A stretch of 64,000 nucleotides of DNA from JAZKFT01 sp040386335 (GTDB taxonomy: Bacteria; Bacteroidota; Bacteroidia; Chitinophagales; Chitinophagaceae), in the NCBI GenBank assembly GCA_040386335.1, contig JAZKFT010000005.1, forward strand, positions 62,001-126,000, in the 5' to 3' direction. This document shows positions 53,101 to 62,496 of the stretch, piece by piece. The first letter of the stretch is position 1. Each line of letters starts with the position of its first letter. The position numbers and the translations under genes were made by a program. The notes beneath the pieces are model-generated. The model worked only from the letters and a program-made list of their open reading frames with translations. It did no database searches and was not told the DNA's origin.

Positions 53101-56100
53101 CAGTTTGCAAAACGGTAACACCAACAATATATATTGACCAGGTAGGTTATTCCCGTTTCGACCATGCCAGTAATGCCTATGATTTCGGGCAGATTAAACC
53201 GGATAGCAACTGGTACAATGGCAAACAAAATGATGTAAACCCACTGGCCCCGGGCAGGGCTCCCAGCAATGATTTTTTTTATTGTACCACTGGGGCACAA
53301 GTCACAGACCCTTTACTTGGTTGTGCCTCGGCCGTATTACCAAACATTTACAATCCTGGTAATAACAATCCCTTATTTACGAGTAATTATATCGGAGCAA
53401 ATGGCTACTCATATCCATTAGGCGTTGCTAGAAATTTATGGTACACTTTTACAGTGGATAAAGGCGGCCTGGTAAGGGTTCGGGTGAATAATAAAACGAT
53501 GAGTAAAGGATGGCAGTACAACTTTATTGTCGTAAAAAGTAATGTGGATGGTACCCTGCCTTTTAGTACTGTGGTTGCTTCGGGGGGTGTGGACTCTACC
53601 GCTATACAAGGTCTGGAGGTGGTAGCCAGTAACGATCTCGGATATTGCGATGGTGTTACAGAAGTATCTTTTTTGAGAGAACCATGTACGCCCATACCGG
53701 AGCGATACTATATTATTGTTGCAAACCGGGTGCCGAGTAACAGGCACAATCATGATGCGCATCACCCGGAATGGATGTATCCAAATCACCAGGTAGAGGT
53801 TCAGGTTTTGTTTGATTCGGCCAATGGTGTTTTACCAAAATTTGACCATCATTTTCAATCCAGTAATATAGGTACCAATCTTGGCCCAGGTACCTATACC
53901 GGCGTAAAGGATAATATTTCCTGTGCCACCAGGGATGCATCAGATCCCGTTCCCCCCTGCGGCAAAACACTTTGGTATAAATTTTCCACCAGCGTTTCAG
54001 GAGTATTGTTCCCCAAAGTATTTATTGAAGGGTACCCAGATAACTACTTTTATTTTATCAGGATTTATAAGGAAATCACTCCGGGGGATTCAACATCAAA
54101 CGGGCTTCAGTATATAGATGTGCTTAATGTTGGCGGTGAATACCAAACCTGTATTTCACCAGGTACTTATTATTTTGTGATACAAGACTGTGGCAATTCA
54201 GGTTTAACAGTGGGAAATGTCCATCCGCAAATAACGTTTGCAGAACTAGCAGGTGATTACTGCAGCAGACCTGTCATTTCAACCCTCACAGGGGCGGGAA
54301 ACCAAACCACAACAGCTACCATTAGCTGCCATACCATCGGCACCGACTATGGAGAGTTTAACCAAACCCTTACCTGCCCGCCAAACGCCATTACCAAAAA
54401 CTATAAAAGCACCTGGTATCGCCTGGATATAGCAGGTATGGATACACTGGATATAACTGTTTTTTTGAATGAAAACACCAGTGTCGGCAGCGCCGACATT
54501 AAGTACCGGATGATGACGGGTAACTGCAATGCCATGCAGGAGCAAAGCTGTGTGCAGGATGCACTTACCCGCAATACTTATAAATGTCTGGCACCGGGTA
54601 AGAGTTATTATATACAGGTGTTTTCCCCTGTAAGTACCCTCGGTACTGTAGAGTTAAACGTGTCGGCAGTTAAACATGCCGACTCTTGCCAGCCGCAGCC
54701 GCCGTGTATAGCCGTGGCGAACTTTAGTACACAGTTCGATTGTACCAATGATAAAAATGTAACTTTCATCAATTCCAGCACTTATGGCATTTCTATACAA
54801 TACGACTGGAACTTTGGTTACAACAATCAAACCAGTACGGCGGTGGTGCCACAGTTCTACTATCCTGCCCTAACCACCGCTGCCACCTACACCGTAAGGC
54901 TTATTGTTACCAATACCGATTGTGGTAAAAAAGATACAGTCAACCAAAGCATCACCATTCCTGCCCGTGCTGTATTGAGTCTTGGAAATGATACCACATT
55001 GTGCAACGGAGGTTCTGTGATACTCAATGCCACATCGTACCCGGGCGCTACTTATCAATGGAGCACCGGTGCCACAAGTCCTTCAATCATGGTGAGTGGA
55101 TTAGGATTGGGTTTTTACAACGTAGCGGTAACCTACAACGGGTGCATCAGCAGGGACACTGTTGCTGTAAATATCGACCCCATAAACCCCGTAACGCAGT
55201 ATAAATATGTATGCGGCACTGATCCCGTTTTACTCAATGCATCGCGGGGCCTGGGCGAAAGTTATAGTTGGAGTACAGGGGCTGCCAGTGCTTCCATCAA
55301 TGTATTTGCGGCAGGTATTTATTGGGTTGATGTACGGCTAAGAGGATGCACCAGCCGTGATACTTTTATTGTATCCAAAACGGCCCTTACACTGGGTAAC
55401 GACCGGCCAGCATGCTTTGGAACACAATCCGTTGTTTTAAATGCAACGACAGCCGGTGCTACCGGTTACACCTGGCAGAACGGTTCAACGAATGCAATAT
55501 TTACTGCACCTTCAGCCGGCTTGTATTGGGTGGATATTTCTTTTGCTAACTGCACCCTCCGGGACTCGGTTGTGCTCAGCAATTTGCAGCCACAAACAGC
55601 TACTATCAATGCAGCCATCTGCCAGGGGCAAACCTATACATTGCCTTCAGGAAAAATTGTGAGTGCAACGGGTGTTTACAAAGACACCTTAAGAACCACC
55701 GGTGGCTGCGACAGCGTCGTAAATACGATTACGCTCTTTGCACAAAATGTAATCGCTGTAACGACGATTGCTGCTATTTGCCCCGGCCAGTCTTACATAC
55801 TTCCGTGGGGTGTAGTCGTAAATACAGCCGGCATTTACAGGGATACCTTACGCTATAATAATACCGGCTGCGATAGTGTAAGAAGAACCATCAACCTGGG
55901 CGTACAAACAGCTAACGCCAATATCACCAACACAGCCATCTGCGCCGGCCAAACCTATACACTTCCCTGGGGTACAGTGGTAAATACAGCCGGCATTTAC
56001 AGGGATACTTTACGATATGCCGTTACAGGCTGCGACAGTATTAGAAGAACCGTGAACCTCGCCATACAAACGGCAGCTTTAAACACATCCAATGCCGCTA

Positions 56101-59100
56101 TTTGTGCTGGTGAAAGCTATACGCTGCCATGGGGCGTTGTTGTAAATACAGGAGGCGTGTATAGCGACACATTGCGTTACATAAACACCGGCTGCGACAG
56201 TATAAGAAGAACAGTAAACCTTACGCTAAAATCCTTCACGGTTACCAACACCAACGCTTTTATTTGTGCCGGGCAAACGTATACTTTGCCCTGGGGGGCG
56301 GTTGTAAATACGACCGGTGTTTATGCGGATACATTACGTTATGTTGTCTCCGGTTGCGACAGTGTAAGGAGAACCGTCAACCTGGTTGTTCAATCAGCAC
56401 CTTCCATTACCAACAACGCGACTATTTGCGCAGGTCAAACTTATACATTGCCCTGGGGCGGCGTAGTAAATACCACTGGCGTTTACCGGGATACTATTAA
56501 ATACGCTAACTCTGGCTGCGACAGTATTTACCATGTTGTTAGCCTCACAGTAATGGCTGTGGCATCAGCCACAACAAATACAACTATTTGTGCCGGGCAG
56601 AATTATACGCTGCCCTGGGGTGTTGTCGTAAATACAGGCGGCGTTTATAGTGACACATTGCGTTACATAAACACCGGCTGCGACAGTGTAAGAAGAATAG
56701 TAAATCTTACGCTAAAATCCTTCACGACTACCAATACCAACGCGGCTATTTGTGCGGGGCAAATCTATACATTGCCATGGGGACCAGTTGTAAACGCAAC
56801 CGGTATCTACGCGGATACATTGCGCTATGTCGTTTCGGGTTGCGACAGTGCCAGGAGAACGGTGAACCTTGTTGTTCAATCAGCACCTTCTATTTCCACC
56901 AATGCTACTATTTGCGCAGGTCAAACCTATACATTGCCTTGGGGCGGCGTAGTAAATACAACTGGCGTTTTCCGGGATACGATAAAATACGCCAACTCCG
57001 GCTGCGATAGTATTTACCATGCCGTGAACCTTACCGTAATGTCCGTGGCTTCGTCCACCACAAACGCAAGTATTTGTGCGGGACAAAACTATACACTCCC
57101 CTGGGGTGCCGTGGTAAACGCCGCCGGCATATATGGCGATACTTTACGATACAGTTTCACTGGCTGCGATAGTGTAAGAAGAATGGTAAATCTTACGGTG
57201 CAGTCGCCCATTACCAACAACATCAATGCTTCTATTTGTGCCGGTCAATCTTATACATTGCCCTCTGGAACAGTCGTAAGTGCTGCCGGCGTTTATAGAG
57301 ACACACTATATTACAATTCTTCCGGTTGCGACAGTGTGTGGAGAACGATCACGCTTTTTGTAGGGATACCATTGTCCACCTTTATTGATGCCGCTATCTG
57401 TGCGGGTCAAACCTATACACTTCCCTGGGGCACGGTGGTAAATACTGCAGGTGTTTACCGGGATACCCTGCGCTCTGTTGCTTTTGGTTGCGATAGTATC
57501 AGGAGAACGGTCAGCCTTACCATCCAGTCAGCTGTAGCAACCTCAACAAACGCTACCATTTGCGCCGGGCAAACCTACACGCTTCCATCGGGTAATGTAG
57601 TAAGTGCAGGAGGCGTGTACAGTGATACATTGCGTTACACTGTAACAGGTTGTGATAGTGTAAGAAGAACGGTGAATCTAACCATGAAACCGGTAGTTAC
57701 GCTCACTACCATCGCGGCTATTTGTGTCGGTCAATCTTATAACTTGCCCTGGGGAGTCAATGTAAATATTGCAGGTGTTTACAGTGATACATTGCGTTAT
57801 ATTGTTTCAGGTTGCGACAGCATAAGAAGGATCGTAAACCTGGCGGTACATGCATCTGCTGTCTCAATAACCAATGCTGCTATTTGCTTAGGTCAGAATT
57901 ATACTTTGCCCTGGGGTTTGGTTGTAAATGCTGCCGGTGTTTATAAGGATACTTTGCGATATACTGGTTCAGGCTGCGATAGTATACGAAGAACGGTGAA
58001 CCTCGCCATTCAAACTGCAGTTTCTACTACCACCAATGCCGCTATTTGTTCGGGGCAGTCTTATACACTTCCCTGGGGTGTCGTTGTAAATACATCAGGT
58101 ATTTATAGCGATACATTGCGTTATGTCGCTGGCGGCTGCGATAGCGTCAGGCAGACAATAAACCTCTCGGTAAATTCATCGGTTGCTACCATTAATAACG
58201 CTGTTATTTGCGCTGGTCAAACTTATACATTGCCCTGGGGAACCATTGTAAGTAACGCTGGTGTTTACCGCGATACTCTGCGTTATAGTGTTAGTGGTTG
58301 CGATAGTGTAAGGAGAACGATAAATCTTGCTGTTCAATCGCCACTTGCACCTATAGTAATCAATCCCGCTATTTGTTCAGGCCAAAGCTATACCCTGCCC
58401 TGGGGATTGATTGTAAATAGTGCTGGTGTTTATAAAGATACTTTACGATACACGGGCAGCGGCTGCGATAGTATCAGAAGAACTGTAAACCTTTCTGTTC
58501 AAACAGCGACCGCCACCAATTCTAATGTTGCTATTTGTGCGGGTCAAAATTATACATTACCCTGGGGTGCTGTGGTAAATGCCACTGGTGTTTATCGCGA
58601 TACCCTGCGCTACACCGTTACAGGCTGTGACAGTACCAGGAGAACGGTGAACCTGGTTGTCCAGTCTGCGAATACGACGGCTATCAGCGTTACGATCTGT
58701 GCAGGTAAAACATACAACTTGCCCTGGGGCATCGCGGTGGGAACAGCTGGCGTTTATAAAGATACTTTGCACTACAGGAACACTAATTGTGATAGCCTTA
58801 TCAGGATTGTAAACCTCACGGTAACACCAGCCGCCATAACTGCAAGTTCAGCCTCTATTTGCGCCGGGGAAACATACGTGCTGCCATGGGGCGTTTCCGT
58901 AACAAACGCGGGTATTTACAGGGACACCCAGCGTACTGCATTTGGCTGCGACAGCCTTGTGAGAACAGTAACCCTGTCGGTAAAACCTGCACCATCGCTG
59001 AGCCTCACAAAATCAAATGATATTAATTGCATTATTGGCATCGCCAATCTCAGTGCTTCCGGCGGTTTGAATTATCTATGGTGGCCTGCCAGCTCCCTGT

Positions 59101-59504
59101 CTGATTCAACTACCAGTAGCCCGGTGGCATCGCCAAATTTTACCACCACTTATCATGTACGGGCAACGAATTCTGCCGGTTGTATAAAAGAAGACAGCAT
59201 TATTGTGTTGGTGAACAAAAACGATATCGCAAACGGCTTCCAATTGCCGACGGCATTTACACCGAATGGCGATGGGTTGAATGATTGTTTTGGTGTAAGA
59301 ACCTGGGGTAATGTTACCAACCTGAAACTGGAAATTTATGACCGCTGGGGAAGATTGATCTTTGTTACCACCAATCCTGCTCAATGCTGGGATGGTAACG
59401 ATAAAGCCGTGCAGTTAGTCACCGGTGCATTTATTTACCAGGTAGCCGCCGATACCAATTGCGGACGGGTATTTAGGAAGGGGACGGTGATGCTGATCAG
59501 GTAG
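50142..59504 (+). CDS. Giant secreted adhesin-like protein with 21 tandem 54-residue repeats and type IX (type B) sorting domain
   Basis: A 3,120-residue protein. ATG 50142 begins a signal peptide (ending AAFAQ, residue 34); an earlier TTG at 50115 adds nine doubtful residues. About 35-1520 hold nine beta-rich units of roughly 155-170 residues that begin like ANDNC or YDRPAQAY and contain a VWYKF-like core, resembling pre-peptidase C-terminal domains. One PKD domain (about 1525-1610) and Ig-like segments (LGNDTTLCNGGSV) follow. Residues about 1819-2952 are 21 tandem repeats with the pattern ICAGQTYTLPWG, VVN.AGVY.DTLRY and GCDS, two cysteines each. The last 95 residues (LPTAFTPNGDGLNDCF, YDRWGRLIF) are the type IX type B sorting domain. 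It is probably a long surface adhesin or filament. Transcription probably starts after the upstream terminator. Confidence 0.93.
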   Translation: MQVSIRKILSYLQPKLFSAFIIWGFAAPMAAFAQPANDNCASASFIAIANSGFGLGTYTSTQDDMTAATLQTGETFAASINTAGINKKSVWYKFTLPTARGVRISLLQPGSAIQAGDVGFAVYQSNTCLPPGSAISGKLTAIETFGNTYHPCVELGDYYIQVSGNNNANGPVYITVETSPTTAAYDRPAQAYHFGVLPRGTSSHPLFNIGCQSLDDAGEICNTLGNYQNYNKSTWHVFTTPAYLDFLNIVMGGWPTAAFKFGFKIYQGDVRSTPYSGLPTVWGCDSLVTDGYSYANKVIGCNTLNPNTTYSLQLFYDKNYTSQITLDLVLNGLAPTIAPEPILSSIAPTTNNLGVLPASPTGITTTTNDNLACNARHAIHPCEPSLPLSGVVYNGENYKLSSFFMFTLSATSTIQFTTTPAPGVCSSPMLLRLFNQNSSNNCASLDTTNIINKFITSQSISCLPPGNYTVQVMGVDTNIYSKYCPKGSLGTSFILSLTVKTVTASNKYNLSSSGAFDTLNRVSGIMQPLVPGVTYNSKIDTFGCGNTVLPANNCDPAFTKAIYREFIVPDSGMVSLWSSSWSSQHRIYKGDANATAIAQNTFSHPGVLSGLTSQTVCLTEPNPGFVPCDGRKVCVVPGTYTQVTFGYSGIIGTAYQFQTRFNPVTTAHGTPATAEDLGDVLGIIPPGGGNITSTVDYYSCKDNAVAINGFQPCTVDGILATKVIYRQFYLSSPSGLSIESLADGCAGGGQLTLFKGRATDGLAALTVMPAPYRCFTTVGGNACSPLDAGWYTVVSYGTGPSYDQPTRDVNPGFSNYSQFVGYGNKVRITLVLPTCPLPKYNRPHKAAIDNMTGKPYLIQWGPRVGHTDAYPKTDTTYTLSTENFNCKNDTPFISHPIVGCNPSVTKLAYWVFRITQESFVAINTENYWNGAPYAYAAKVYAGNVRTDSALFSTAQPIQPCLFSLGHIQLCKLQPGDYTLVVFATPDAVCKTVTPTIYIDQVGYSRFDHASNAYDFGQIKPDSNWYNGKQNDVNPLAPGRAPSNDFFYCTTGAQVTDPLLGCASAVLPNIYNPGNNNPLFTSNYIGANGYSYPLGVARNLWYTFTVDKGGLVRVRVNNKTMSKGWQYNFIVVKSNVDGTLPFSTVVASGGVDSTAIQGLEVVASNDLGYCDGVTEVSFLREPCTPIPERYYIIVANRVPSNRHNHDAHHPEWMYPNHQVEVQVLFDSANGVLPKFDHHFQSSNIGTNLGPGTYTGVKDNISCATRDASDPVPPCGKTLWYKFSTSVSGVLFPKVFIEGYPDNYFYFIRIYKEITPGDSTSNGLQYIDVLNVGGEYQTCISPGTYYFVIQDCGNSGLTVGNVHPQITFAELAGDYCSRPVISTLTGAGNQTTTATISCHTIGTDYGEFNQTLTCPPNAITKNYKSTWYRLDIAGMDTLDITVFLNENTSVGSADIKYRMMTGNCNAMQEQSCVQDALTRNTYKCLAPGKSYYIQVFSPVSTLGTVELNVSAVKHADSCQPQPPCIAVANFSTQFDCTNDKNVTFINSSTYGISIQYDWNFGYNNQTSTAVVPQFYYPALTTAATYTVRLIVTNTDCGKKDTVNQSITIPARAVLSLGNDTTLCNGGSVILNATSYPGATYQWSTGATSPSIMVSGLGLGFYNVAVTYNGCISRDTVAVNIDPINPVTQYKYVCGTDPVLLNASRGLGESYSWSTGAASASINVFAAGIYWVDVRLRGCTSRDTFIVSKTALTLGNDRPACFGTQSVVLNATTAGATGYTWQNGSTNAIFTAPSAGLYWVDISFANCTLRDSVVLSNLQPQTATINAAICQGQTYTLPSGKIVSATGVYKDTLRTTGGCDSVVNTITLFAQNVIAVTTIAAICPGQSYILPWGVVVNTAGIYRDTLRYNNTGCDSVRRTINLGVQTANANITNTAICAGQTYTLPWGTVVNTAGIYRDTLRYAVTGCDSIRRTVNLAIQTAALNTSNAAICAGESYTLPWGVVVNTGGVYSDTLRYINTGCDSIRRTVNLTLKSFTVTNTNAFICAGQTYTLPWGAVVNTTGVYADTLRYVVSGCDSVRRTVNLVVQSAPSITNNATICAGQTYTLPWGGVVNTTGVYRDTIKYANSGCDSIYHVVSLTVMAVASATTNTTICAGQNYTLPWGVVVNTGGVYSDTLRYINTGCDSVRRIVNLTLKSFTTTNTNAAICAGQIYTLPWGPVVNATGIYADTLRYVVSGCDSARRTVNLVVQSAPSISTNATICAGQTYTLPWGGVVNTTGVFRDTIKYANSGCDSIYHAVNLTVMSVASSTTNASICAGQNYTLPWGAVVNAAGIYGDTLRYSFTGCDSVRRMVNLTVQSPITNNINASICAGQSYTLPSGTVVSAAGVYRDTLYYNSSGCDSVWRTITLFVGIPLSTFIDAAICAGQTYTLPWGTVVNTAGVYRDTLRSVAFGCDSIRRTVSLTIQSAVATSTNATICAGQTYTLPSGNVVSAGGVYSDTLRYTVTGCDSVRRTVNLTMKPVVTLTTIAAICVGQSYNLPWGVNVNIAGVYSDTLRYIVSGCDSIRRIVNLAVHASAVSITNAAICLGQNYTLPWGLVVNAAGVYKDTLRYTGSGCDSIRRTVNLAIQTAVSTTTNAAICSGQSYTLPWGVVVNTSGIYSDTLRYVAGGCDSVRQTINLSVNSSVATINNAVICAGQTYTLPWGTIVSNAGVYRDTLRYSVSGCDSVRRTINLAVQSPLAPIVINPAICSGQSYTLPWGLIVNSAGVYKDTLRYTGSGCDSIRRTVNLSVQTATATNSNVAICAGQNYTLPWGAVVNATGVYRDTLRYTVTGCDSTRRTVNLVVQSANTTAISVTICAGKTYNLPWGIAVGTAGVYKDTLHYRNTNCDSLIRIVNLTVTPAAITASSASICAGETYVLPWGVSVTNAGIYRDTQRTAFGCDSLVRTVTLSVKPAPSLSLTKSNDINCIIGIANLSASGGLNYLWWPASSLSDSTTSSPVASPNFTTTYHVRATNSAGCIKEDSIIVLVNKNDIANGFQLPTAFTPNGDGLNDCFGVRTWGNVTNLKLEIYDRWGRLIFVTTNPAQCWDGNDKAVQLVTGAFIYQVAADTNCGRVFRKGTVMLIR
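55597..58998 (+). repeat. Array of 21 tandem ~162-bp coding repeats
   Basis: Twenty-one in-frame units of about 54 codons lie head to tail within the giant adhesin gene, totalling 3,402 bp. Each encodes ICxGQxYxLPxGxxV at the start and GCDSxRRxxNL near the end. Units 4-6 (56100-56585) and 7-9 (56586-57071) are similar as three-unit blocks of exactly 486 bp, showing a recent block duplication. Units 1, 11, 13, 20 and 21 are the most divergent. Confidence 0.9.
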
Positions 59505-59585
59505 GGTGCATGCCTGTACGTAAGTAATGCTGGTTAGTTGTCCTGGGGTTACAATGACGGTACATTAATAATAAAACACATTATT

Positions 59586-62327
59586 ATGAAACACTTCATG
59601 CTGCTTACGTTTATCAACATTTTTATTAGCCAATACCTGCAGGCACAGGCAATACCCGATACCGCAGTGGTTACCACAAAAGCAGGAAACTGGAGCGACC
59701 CCACAGTATGGAGCGCCAGCCGTGTACCTGATAGCAACGATAGCATTGTGTTAGGCCACAATATTGTGGTGGATGTAAATGCATTTTGCAGGGCCTTAAA
59801 TATTAATGGGAACAACGTTATCGTAAATACAGGTGTTCAGTTCAATATTGCAGGTTTTAAACCAGAAATCAGTCCTCAGGCAAAGATCATCGACACCACC
59901 TTAATGCGGCTGATAAGCACACCTCAGCAACTTGGCAGCGGTATGTTCAGGTATATAGTATTGGGGGCAAACCCTAATCTGCAGATAAATAACATCATTA
60001 CAGGAAACGATACACTGCATTACCTAAGAAAAATTACAGCCATTTCCAGCATTGCAGATACCCTGGAACTAACTACAGTACAGGCTAAAATGTCGGAAGT
60101 ATTTACCAATGCACATTTTGGTCATGGCATTGATATTTCGGATATGCAAACCACCTCGAATGAAATAGGTCAGCAAAAACCCACATTAGCCCAGCAGGAC
60201 CCCGCAAGCTTTACCTTTAATGTTTCCGACAGAACCATTTTTAGTGCTGGTCCGTTTTTAGTAAAAATCACCGCTGCAACATTTACCATTAAACCAAACT
60301 TCAAATTTGATTATGACTTTCGCAACGCCACATTAAAGTCGTTCGAAATGCTCTGTAACAATGCCACTTTAACCGGCTCGATACACTTCAACATGAGCCT
60401 TAGTGGTTCAATAAATGAAACGGACGAATACGACCTGTTCAGGGCTCAAAAAAAGGTGTTTTTTTCTATAGGAGGATTGCCAGTTTGGGTTGATCTGGAC
60501 TTTGTCACAACGGTAAAAACAGCAATTACCGCTGATGCCATATTGCAAAAGGATTTTATCTACACTTTCAGCAAAAACATTACGACCGGAGTAAAGTATA
60601 CTGCAGGTGCCGGCTGGTCAAGCCCATTTACTATAAACAGCTCTGACGACAGCTATGTTTTTAATGATGCCAATGGTGAAGCGCAGGTAACCATGACCTG
60701 CGAAGTGCAGCCCAAATTTAGTATCAATATATACAGTGTAGTAGGCCCGTATATGTACCTTGGCGTAAATGAAGCAATAACGGGAAGGGTGCAGGTACCC
60801 AGCCTCAATTGGGACCTGGCCTTTAAGGCACAGGGTGAAGCGGGTGTCGGTTGCAGTGTTACTATACTGGACAACGACATTGATTTATTTACCCCAAAAG
60901 TTTGGAAAACGGCCGAGAAAACTTTTGGCACACCTTACAAAATAGTAAAGATTTCCGGCGACAACCAGGCTACTACTGACACTATTACACCTTTGCCCGA
61001 ACAAATAAAAGTGAGGGTATTGGATGAGAAAAATGCGCCGCAAAAAAAGGTGCCGGTTTACTTTGAGGTGAAAACTGGCGGCGGCACAGTATCGTTTCCT
61101 AAAAGGTTTACCGACGATCAGGGGTACACGTATGTTATGTGGAAGCTGGACACGACTAAAAAACAAACCCTTGAGGTTTCGGCCAAGAGGGGTGATGGTA
61201 GCAACATCATAAATGCCCCGTTGGTATTTAACGCTACCTATGGCAGGGATACTGCCCAGGTAATACAAATATTTAATCAGGCCAACAGCCCGGCTTTTAC
61301 CACCAATGTTTTTAAAACAATTGGTACCAGCAGAGATGGCGTAGTATGGGCTGGTACTACCAACCAGGGGCTTTACCAATATAATAATGGACTGTGGACG
61401 AAATGGAATGTACCCCTGTACCAAACCGTTAACTATCAGGATTTGAAACCAGACCAGTTTGGCCGGATGTGGGTGGCACATTCCGGTATCAATGGTTCGC
61501 AATCTACCAACGGGGGTATCATTTGTTTTAACGGCTCCGTAATTACAAATTACGAAGTGTACACACCGCTTGTAAATAACCTGCCTACAAGAAGTGCCAG
61601 AAGTCTTTTTGTAGACACCACCCGTTCTGCGGATATTTTAGGCATAAAGCCCGTCCTCTGGTCGGCCCATTATGCTACTACAAGCCCCAATCTTTCGGGG
61701 GGCATTGGCCGTGGGGTAAGCGATACTGTTCCAAACTTTACTAAGATTAATTATTACATAGATAGTACTCTCAATAGCGGCGGTGTATTCTATATAGCCG
61801 GCAATAGCACAGAAATATGGGCATACGCCAGCAATAATTATAAGAAGAGCCAGATACTGCGTTATAATGCCGAAAACACAGGTGTAAAAGATAAATACCC
61901 CTATGATGTCAGCAATGTATTGGCTGGCCTTCTTGATTCAAATTTTACGGCGAGGGGTTTGTACTTTGATGCCCTGGGCAACAAGTGGATGACAGCCAAT
62001 GGCGAAGGTGTTGTGGTATGTTCCAATACAGGCACCTGGTCCAAAATAAATTTTCCTGAATTATTTACAGCCAGTCCGCTTTATAATGCCAATGCCATTG
62101 CAGGCAACGCTTCGGGTGATGTGTATTTTGGTACCAGCTATGGCTTAATAGTTTACAGGGGCGGGTACCCCACCCACCTCCTTTCTTCTTATAAAAGATA
62201 TACTACTGCCGATGGTCTCCCATCAGATAATATAACTGGAATATCAGTAGATTTTACAAGAAACAAATTGTGGCTTACTACCAGCGCCGGTATTGTGTTG
62301 TGGGATCCGCCGTACAATGGAGAGTAA
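59586..62327 (+). CDS. Secreted G8-like/Big_1/propeller protein
   Basis: A 913-residue protein starting at ATG 59586, where a signal peptide begins (MKHFMLLTFINIFISQYLQAQ); the longer frame from 59538 is not needed. Residues about 25-75 (GNWSDPTVWSASRVPDSNDS, then VVDVNAFCRALNI) resemble the G8-like opening of surface proteins. About 100-460 are beta-rich and unrecognised. About 464-553 fit a bacterial Ig-like domain of the invasin type (VRVLDEKNAPQKKVPVYFEV, DDQGYTYVMWKL). About 565-913 contain Reg_prop-like blades (WAGTTNQGLYQYNNGLWTKW, MWVAHSG, LWLTTSAGIVLWD), the fold seen in the upstream kinase. It has no sorting domain or lipobox. It sits 82 bp after the giant adhesin on the same strand and may be co-expressed as its partner. 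Confidence 0.85.
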   Translation: MKHFMLLTFINIFISQYLQAQAIPDTAVVTTKAGNWSDPTVWSASRVPDSNDSIVLGHNIVVDVNAFCRALNINGNNVIVNTGVQFNIAGFKPEISPQAKIIDTTLMRLISTPQQLGSGMFRYIVLGANPNLQINNIITGNDTLHYLRKITAISSIADTLELTTVQAKMSEVFTNAHFGHGIDISDMQTTSNEIGQQKPTLAQQDPASFTFNVSDRTIFSAGPFLVKITAATFTIKPNFKFDYDFRNATLKSFEMLCNNATLTGSIHFNMSLSGSINETDEYDLFRAQKKVFFSIGGLPVWVDLDFVTTVKTAITADAILQKDFIYTFSKNITTGVKYTAGAGWSSPFTINSSDDSYVFNDANGEAQVTMTCEVQPKFSINIYSVVGPYMYLGVNEAITGRVQVPSLNWDLAFKAQGEAGVGCSVTILDNDIDLFTPKVWKTAEKTFGTPYKIVKISGDNQATTDTITPLPEQIKVRVLDEKNAPQKKVPVYFEVKTGGGTVSFPKRFTDDQGYTYVMWKLDTTKKQTLEVSAKRGDGSNIINAPLVFNATYGRDTAQVIQIFNQANSPAFTTNVFKTIGTSRDGVVWAGTTNQGLYQYNNGLWTKWNVPLYQTVNYQDLKPDQFGRMWVAHSGINGSQSTNGGIICFNGSVITNYEVYTPLVNNLPTRSARSLFVDTTRSADILGIKPVLWSAHYATTSPNLSGGIGRGVSDTVPNFTKINYYIDSTLNSGGVFYIAGNSTEIWAYASNNYKKSQILRYNAENTGVKDKYPYDVSNVLAGLLDSNFTARGLYFDALGNKWMTANGEGVVVCSNTGTWSKINFPELFTASPLYNANAIAGNASGDVYFGTSYGLIVYRGGYPTHLLSSYKRYTTADGLPSDNITGISVDFTRNKLWLTTSAGIVLWDPPYNGE

Positions 62328-62452
62328 TTATACAAAATGCAATTCTTATTGATGCCGCCCTATATGACAGGGTTATTTCAGAACCGGGGCCAGCAAAAAA
62401 TACTACAATAAAGAATAGTTTATTAAGGCAGAAATATTGAAGAGTAAGTCCG

Positions 62453-62491
62453 AAAAAAAGGTAGCCAACACTATTGGAGTTGGCTACCTTT
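62453..62491 (-). terminator. Intrinsic terminator after metY
   Basis: A 13-bp perfect stem (62457-62469 with 62479-62491) has a nine-base loop and, on the minus strand, seven Ts after the stem. It starts six bases after the metY stop. It is symmetric enough to act also on transcripts from the 59586 gene. Confidence 0.9.
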
Positions 62492-62496
62492 AAAAA

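Noticed and set aside
55597..58998. Regular repeats that might suggest a CRISPR array
   Set aside because: The units are about 162 bp, in frame and protein-coding, without spacers, and no cas genes are present.
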